NCBI GenBank assembly: GCA_001464215.1
Contig: LNEZ01000059.1
Span: forward strand, 1-50,766
DNA from: Rhizobiales bacterium Ga0077548
Lineage (GTDB): Bacteria > Pseudomonadota > Alphaproteobacteria > Rhizobiales > Xanthobacteraceae
Reading direction: 5' to 3'
DNA: 50,766 bases
Part shown: piece by piece, positions 45,886 through 50,766 of the stretch
Position numbering within the stretch: position 1 is the stretch's first letter
Layout: each line of letters opens with the position of its first letter
The notes under the pieces: model-generated
The model's database searches: none
Told to the model about the DNA's origin: nothing
The model's input: only the letters and a program-made list of their open reading frames with translations
Position numbers and translations under genes: made by a program

Positions 45886-46880
45886 CGCGCCCCCGTATTC
45901 TCGTAACAAATCGCATTCACGCCGCCACGCGCGCACGCCTTACCGAAATCGGCGAGGTGGACGCAAACGATAGCGAGACGCCGCTCGGCTATGCCGAAGC
46001 GAAGCGCCGCGCGGCGAATGCGGACGCGATGCTCGCCTTCATGCCCGACCGCATCGACGCGGAGTTTCTTGCGTCGGCGCCCGCCCTTCAGGTCGTCGCT
46101 TGCGCGCTCAAGGGCTTCGATAATTTCGACATCCCGGCTTCGGACGCCGCGGGCGTGTGGCTCTCGATCGTTCCCGATCTTCTGACCGATCCGACGGCGG
46201 AACTGGCCGTAGGCCTCGCGATTTCGCTCGCCCGAAAAATCCGCGACGGCGATGCGCTGGTAAGAACCGGGCAGTTCAACGGCTGGCGTCCTATCCTTTA
46301 CGGCACCGGTCTCGATGGATCGGCGGTGGCGATCGTCGGTATGGGCGCCGTCGGCCGCGCGATCGCGCAGCGGCTCTCCGGCTTCGGCTGCGAATTGATC
46401 GGAGTCGATCCATCCGGCGCGATGCCGGACGGGGTCCGCGCCATGGATCTCGCACAAGCGCTTTCGCGGGCCGATTACGTTTTCGTTGCGGCGCCGCTTA
46501 CCGCTTCAAACCGGCACATGATTGGGCGGGAGGCCGTGGCGGCGATGAAGCGCGGTGCGCTCCTCATCAATATCGGGCGCGGCTCGGTAGTGAACGAAGC
46601 GGTCGTGGCGAGCACACTTGAAGCCGGCGCAGTCGGCGGTTACGCCGCCGATGTGTTCGAGCTTGAGGACTGGGCGCTCGCGGACCGTCCGCGGACGATT
46701 GATCCAAGGCTGCTCGCGGACCGCCGCACTTTGTTTACGCCGCATCTCGGCTCGGCGGTCGCGAGCGTTCGCAACGCGATCGAACTGCGCGCTGCCGAGA
46801 ATATTGCGGATGTACTTGCCGGGCGTCCGCCGCGGGATGCGATCAACACGCCCCGGCAAAGGCAGCGGCTGGCGTCTTAG
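45882..46880 (+). CDS. ptxD: NAD-dependent phosphite dehydrogenase
   Basis: A 332-residue D-2-hydroxyacid-dehydrogenase-fold enzyme that oxidises phosphite to phosphate while making NADH. It matches PtxD in its specific stretches: AFMPDRIDAEFL, ACALKGFDNFD, LYGTGLDGSAV, GGYAADVFELEDWALADRP and LFTPHLGSAV. Catalytic residues are all present: Lys77, Arg233, Glu262 and His288 (PtxD Lys76, Arg237, Glu266, His292). The Rossmann motif is GMGAVG (153-158), and Asp176 at the end of the next strand aligns with PtxD Glu175, favouring NAD over NADP. Last gene of ptxABCD; no ptxE regulator follows. Its TAG abuts the reverse stop codon of ccrM. Confidence 0.93.
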   Translation: MTRPRILVTNRIHAATRARLTEIGEVDANDSETPLGYAEAKRRAANADAMLAFMPDRIDAEFLASAPALQVVACALKGFDNFDIPASDAAGVWLSIVPDLLTDPTAELAVGLAISLARKIRDGDALVRTGQFNGWRPILYGTGLDGSAVAIVGMGAVGRAIAQRLSGFGCELIGVDPSGAMPDGVRAMDLAQALSRADYVFVAAPLTASNRHMIGREAVAAMKRGALLINIGRGSVVNEAVVASTLEAGAVGGYAADVFELEDWALADRPRTIDPRLLADRRTLFTPHLGSAVASVRNAIELRAAENIADVLAGRPPRDAINTPRQRQRLAS

Positions 46881-48047
<1,167 letters not shown>

Positions 48048-48135
48048 TTACGCAACCAAACAGAAGCGCACCATGCCCGGTCAGGGTAAAAGCGTAGTAA
48101 ATGCAAAGTGTTAACGGCTGTTAGGGATTTGGCGG

Positions 48136-49287
48136 TTACGCCGCGAACAAATCCATCTGATCGCCGCGCGAAACGGGCTTTTTGAACAGCGCGGTGGTGA
48201 GCCGATAACTGCGGCGGTTAATGCCGAGCTTGTTGCAGGCAAGCTCGAAGCGCCGCCCGATCGACCACGCATAGGGTCCGGTGCCGGTCTGACGCAGGCC
48301 CCAGGTCGGGTCGTAATCCTTGCCGCCGTGAATGTCGCGGATCAGCGAGATCACGTGTTTTTCCTTGTCGGGAAAATGCTCGCGCAACCACTCGCGGAAC
48401 AGGTCTTTGATCTCGAACGGCATCTTCAGCATCACGAAGCCTGCTTCGACTGCGCCGTTCGCGGCACCCGCATCCAAGAGCCGCTCGATTTCGGAGTCGT
48501 TGATCGCAGGCACGATGGGGGCCGTCATGATCGCGGTCGGCACGCCTGCGCGAGACAACTCGCGGATCGCCTCGAGGCGTTTTGCCGGTGCCGAGGCGCG
48601 CGGCTCCATCGCGCGCGCGAGCTTCGGATCGAGCGTCGTCACCGAAAGCGCGACCTTGGCAAGGCCCTTCGCCGCCATTTCAGAGAGAATGTCGAGATCA
48701 CGAAGAACGAGGATCGACTTCGTGACGATGCCGACCGGATGGTTGGCTTCGCGGAGCACTTCGAGAATGCGGCGCGTGAGCTTCCATTTACGCTCGATCG
48801 GCTGGTAGGGGTCGGTGTTCGTGCCCATGGCAATCGTGCGTGGCGTGTAACTCGCAGCCGCAAGTTCTTTCCGCAGCAGTTCCGGCGCATCGGGCTTTAC
48901 AAAGAGCTGCGTCTCGAAATCGAGGCCCGCCGACATTCCGTGATAAGTGTGTGTCGGCCGCGCGAAGCAATAGATGCAGCCGTGCTCGCAGCCGCGATAG
49001 GGGTTGATCGAGCGGTCGAAGCCGAGATCCGGCGATTGGTTGCGGTTGATGATTTTCCGCGCGCGCTCCTCGCGCTCCACCGTCTTGAACGGCGGCAGGT
49101 CGTCGAGCGACTGCCAGCCGTCGTCGAATGGAATTAGCGCGGTAGTCTCATAGCGGCCGCTGGCGTTGGACACTGCACCGCGTCCGCGGCGGCGCTCGTT
49201 GCCGACGGTGGTCGAAAGGAAGCCGTCCGCGCTTGAAGGCGCGGGGTCGGCTTCATGGCGGTCATCGATTTCAAATCTGTCGTCCAC
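48136..49287 (-). CDS. Radical SAM protein, PA0069 / SplB-like family
   Basis: About 383 residues. The 4Fe-4S/SAM motif is in NPYRGCEHGCIYCFARPTHTY; SAGLDFETQLFVK, TIAMGTNTDPYQPIERKWKLTR and VALSVTTLDPKLARAMEPR are typical of the PA0069 group, related to spore photoproduct lyase-type DNA repair proteins. The GTG at 49287 has GGAG 8 bases upstream; longer frames run back through the promoter. A perfect alphaproteobacterial LexA box overlaps its -35, so it should be induced by DNA damage. No substrate is established for the family. Confidence 0.88.
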   Translation of the reverse strand: MDDRFEIDDRHEADPAPSSADGFLSTTVGNERRRGRGAVSNASGRYETTALIPFDDGWQSLDDLPPFKTVEREERARKIINRNQSPDLGFDRSINPYRGCEHGCIYCFARPTHTYHGMSAGLDFETQLFVKPDAPELLRKELAAASYTPRTIAMGTNTDPYQPIERKWKLTRRILEVLREANHPVGIVTKSILVLRDLDILSEMAAKGLAKVALSVTTLDPKLARAMEPRASAPAKRLEAIRELSRAGVPTAIMTAPIVPAINDSEIERLLDAGAANGAVEAGFVMLKMPFEIKDLFREWLREHFPDKEKHVISLIRDIHGGKDYDPTWGLRQTGTGPYAWSIGRRFELACNKLGINRRSYRLTTALFKKPVSRGDQMDLFAA

Positions 49288-49310
49288 GGCGGCTTCTCCA
49301 ATGGAATGAA

Positions 49311-49343
49311 ATCCTAGTCCCAAAATGAGAACGAAACAAGAAC
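49311..49343 (-). promoter_or_regulatory. LexA (SOS) box overlapping the promoter of the radical SAM gene
   Basis: On the minus strand GTTCTTGTTTCGTTC (49343-49329) is an exact GTTC-N7-GTTC direct repeat, the alphaproteobacterial LexA operator. TTGTTT inside it (49339-49334) is 17 bases from TAGGAT (49316-49311), a fair -35/-10 pair. The radical SAM GTG lies 23 bases after the -10. LexA bound here would cover the -35 box. Confidence 0.75.
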
Positions 49344-49550
49344 AACATATAGGGGCGAAATCGTCTGCACTCCAAGGTCTTGTTTTCAGGGAACGCCCAA
49401 CACAACGCGGACGCTGCAATAACGCGCGGAAGCGCCATGTGGTTGCATGGCGGCACTCGCGCAAGGCCGCGCGCGAGCAAGTGATTCGGTCCGCTTGCCT
49501 GCGCACGGCGGGAACCGTCTAATCGCAACGTAAAAAAATGGGAGTGACCA

Positions 49551-50006
49551 ATGAACTACGTAAAACTCGCGCTCGCGGGCGCGGCTGTACTCGCGCTCGC
49601 CGGAATCGTGCAGGCGCAAACCAGCGGCAAGCAGGTGATCTCGTCGCCGAATGCGCCGGAAGCGATCGGCCCCTATTCGCAGGCGATCCAGGCCGGCAAC
49701 ACGCTTTATCTCGCGGGCCAGGTCGCGATCGATCCCGCGACGAAGAAGATGCGCTCGGACGCGAACATCGAGGACCAGACCAAGCAGGTGCTCGATAATC
49801 TCAAGGCCGTGCTGGAGGCCGCCGGCATGACGCTCGACAACGTAGTCTCAACCTCGGTCTTCTTGCAGGACCTGAACGACTTCAAAGCCATGAACGGCGT
49901 CTATGCCACTTATTTCACCAAGGCACCGCCTGCGCGCGCGACCGTGCAGGTCGCCCGTCTGCCGCTCGACGCAAAAGTCGAGATTTCGGCAATCGCGGTA
50001 AAATAG
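49551..50006 (+). CDS. Exported RidA-family protein
   Basis: 151 residues. A signal peptide (YVKLALAGAAVLALAGIVQAQ, cleavage near residue 23) precedes a complete RidA domain: VISSPNAPEAIGPYSQAIQAGNTLYLAGQVAIDP and APPARATVQVARLPLDAKVEISAIAV, with the carboxylate-binding Arg in PARAT. RidA normally destroys enamine/imine products in the cytoplasm; an exported form suggests a periplasmic imine or a structural role. The ATG at 49551 has GGGAGTG upstream. It is divergent from the LexA-controlled radical SAM gene across 263 bases. That gap holds the LexA promoter and otherwise no motif I can support. Confidence 0.9.
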   Translation: MNYVKLALAGAAVLALAGIVQAQTSGKQVISSPNAPEAIGPYSQAIQAGNTLYLAGQVAIDPATKKMRSDANIEDQTKQVLDNLKAVLEAAGMTLDNVVSTSVFLQDLNDFKAMNGVYATYFTKAPPARATVQVARLPLDAKVEISAIAVK

Positions 50007-50019
50007 TAGAACCTTCGCG

Positions 50020-50049
50020 GCCCTGCGCTTCCAAAACGTAGCGCAGGGC
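50020..50049 (+). other. Perfect 10-bp hairpin between ridA and a glycosyltransferase gene
   Basis: GCCCTGCGCT (50020-50029), a 10-base loop, and AGCGCAGGGC (50040-50049). There is no T-run after it, so it is not a standard terminator. It sits 13 bases after the exported ridA stop and 27 before the next GTG. It may stabilise the ridA mRNA end or affect read-through into the next gene. Confidence 0.5.
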
Positions 50050-50075
50050 AAGCGAGGAAAATTCAACTTCATGCA

Positions 50076-50678
50076 GTGCCCGCTTTGATCAGCGTCGTTA
50101 TTCCTACGCTCGACTCGGAGCGCCAGATCGTCCCGACCTTGTCTGCGCTGGTCTCGGGTGCGGCGGCAGGCATCGTGCGCGATGTCGTACTTGCCGATGG
50201 CGGCTCCAGAGACGAGACCGAAGCGGTGGCGGACGCCGCCGGATGCATCTTCGTGCAGACCGATCCCGATCTCGGCGTGCGCCTTCGCGCCGGCGCCCAG
50301 GCGGCGGCGCGCGGCGAGTGGTTGCTGTTTCTCGATCCCGGCGGAATGCTGGAAGAAGGCTGGACGCGAGAGGTCAGGAAATTCCTCGACACCATAGGCC
50401 GCGCAGGCCATGCCGACCGTCGTGCCGCTACGTTCCGGATTGCCTATGAAGGCTTCGGCATGAAGCCGCGGCTTGCGGAAGCTGCCGCGAGCGCGCGGCT
50501 CGTGCTCACCGGCCGCCCGCGTGCGGAGCAGGGGCTGCTGATCTCGAAGCTGCTTTATCAAAAAATCGGCGGCCACCAGAAGGGTGCGAACGCGCATCGG
50601 CGCCTGATCGCAAGGCTCGGCCGTATGCGGATCGTGAAGCTACGGACGCGGGTGCTGCTGGAAAGCCCGGACAAATAG
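50076..50678 (+). CDS. Small family-2 glycosyltransferase
   Basis: 200 residues, only a GT-A domain: LISVVIPTLDSERQIVPTL opens it, VVLADGGSRDETEAVADAAG is the nucleotide-sugar site, and GEWLLFLDPGGMLEEGW stands where most GT2 have a DxD-type motif, here DPGG. It lacks membrane segments and any second domain, and is shorter than typical GT2 (~250). It resembles the TIGR04283-like short glycosyltransferases. GTG at 50076 has CGAGGAAA upstream; a TTG at 50085 is an alternative. It lies 69 bases after ridA on the same strand. Substrate unknown. Confidence 0.75.
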   Translation: MPALISVVIPTLDSERQIVPTLSALVSGAAAGIVRDVVLADGGSRDETEAVADAAGCIFVQTDPDLGVRLRAGAQAAARGEWLLFLDPGGMLEEGWTREVRKFLDTIGRAGHADRRAATFRIAYEGFGMKPRLAEAAASARLVLTGRPRAEQGLLISKLLYQKIGGHQKGANAHRRLIARLGRMRIVKLRTRVLLESPDK

Positions 50679-50691
50679 TTGACTCCGTCAA
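50679..50691 (+). promoter_or_regulatory. Possible operator TTGAC-TCC-GTCAA
   Basis: A perfect 5-bp inverted repeat with a 3-base spacer lies directly after the glycosyltransferase stop and 22 bases before the next probable start codon. Symmetric sites of this size are common for dimeric winged-helix regulators, and the following gene looks like one. Binding is untested. Confidence 0.35.
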
Positions 50692-50713
50692 GTATACGGG
50701 CGATGCTGCCGGG

Positions 50714-50766
50714 ATGCCCAAGGCAAGCCTGAAGCGCATCGACGCCGTCCGCAATTTCAATCGCGC
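50714..50766 (+). CDS. Probable MarR-type regulator, N-terminal fragment (cut by window end)
   Basis: Only 17 codons are visible: MPKASLKRIDAVRNFNR. The RIDAVRNFNR stretch recalls the opening helix (xxVRxFNRFYTR) of MarR-type regulators, many of them fused to a GNAT acetyltransferase domain. That is a recollection of family pattern, not a full domain. The ATG at 50714 follows a weak ribosome site (CCGGG). The inverted repeat TTGACTCCGTCAA lies just upstream and could be its own operator. Confidence 0.4.
   Translation, partial: MPKASLKRIDAVRNFNR

Noticed and set aside
48108-48130. CtrA-like site CTAAC-AGCC-GTTAAC upstream of ccrM
   Set aside because: The half-sites are separated by 6 bases, not the 7 of TTAA-N7-TTAA, and one half is CTAA. 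CtrA control of ccrM is known in Caulobacter, but this match is too weak to annotate.

Overview
This window comes from a GC-rich alphaproteobacterium, most probably of the Hyphomicrobiales (Rhizobiales), near Bradyrhizobiaceae or Xanthobacteraceae. The signs are a split F0 operon with separate b and b' subunits, the HisG/HisZ pair, a CcrM (GANTC) methyltransferase, an alphaproteobacterial GTTC-N7-GTTC LexA box, an Omp25/31-type porin, and a Bradyrhizobium-style palindromic repeat. The layout is mostly chromosomal core genes with short metabolic and cell-envelope islands. I saw no tRNA, rRNA, CRISPR array, insertion sequence or phage gene. No gene-free stretch exceeds 300 bases.

Layout. 1-705: 3' end of groEL, its terminator, and a relic of the GroEL tail. 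724-4538: outer-membrane barrel protein and a TRAP transporter (dctP broken, dctQ, dctM). 4737-7583: HPP protein, YdjC-type deacetylase, family-2 glycosyltransferase and GtrA, which look like a lipid-linked sugar modification set. 7584-11601: hisG-hisZ-hisS-DUF1304. 11684-13076: broken sigma54-type response regulator. 13187-13302: palindromic repeat. 13330-15786: omega-aminotransferase, then a ferric-reductase-like membrane protein with a Tat-exported intradiol-dioxygenase-fold protein. 15866-19862: GANTC cluster, degenerate EAL protein, HAD protein, CheZ/CheY pair, MaoC hydratase. 19947-22417: SGNH-like protein and MBOAT acyltransferase. 22419-31537: ribF-ileS-lspA, an unknown secreted protein, two M16 peptidases, a lipoprotein. 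31603-34032: F0 ATP synthase operon. 34217-39053: smc, dsbA-like, dciA. 39092-43304: mutY, ridA, transglutaminase-like protein, CPA2 antiporter. 43347-46880: Pho box and a complete ptxABCD phosphite operon. 46881-49343: ccrM and a radical SAM gene behind a LexA box. 49551 to the end: secreted RidA, small glycosyltransferase, start of a probable MarR-type gene.

The clearest functional story is phosphite use. PtxABC imports phosphite and PtxD oxidises it to phosphate with NAD. Three Pho-box units at exact 11-bp phase sit before ptxA. Other candidate systems are the membrane-heme plus Tat-exported intradiol-fold pair (14657-15786), the YdjC/glycosyltransferase/GtrA set (5239-7583), and possible CcrM-sensitive promoters.

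Quality warning. dctP, the sigma54 regulator and ileS each carry a short deletion of roughly 25-40 bases with a frame change at a conserved site, and the SGNH protein may have an in-frame one. ileS is essential, so assembly or sequencing error is at least as likely as real decay. hisS and ileS also each contain a patch of about 370-400 bases with much lower GC and different codon use.
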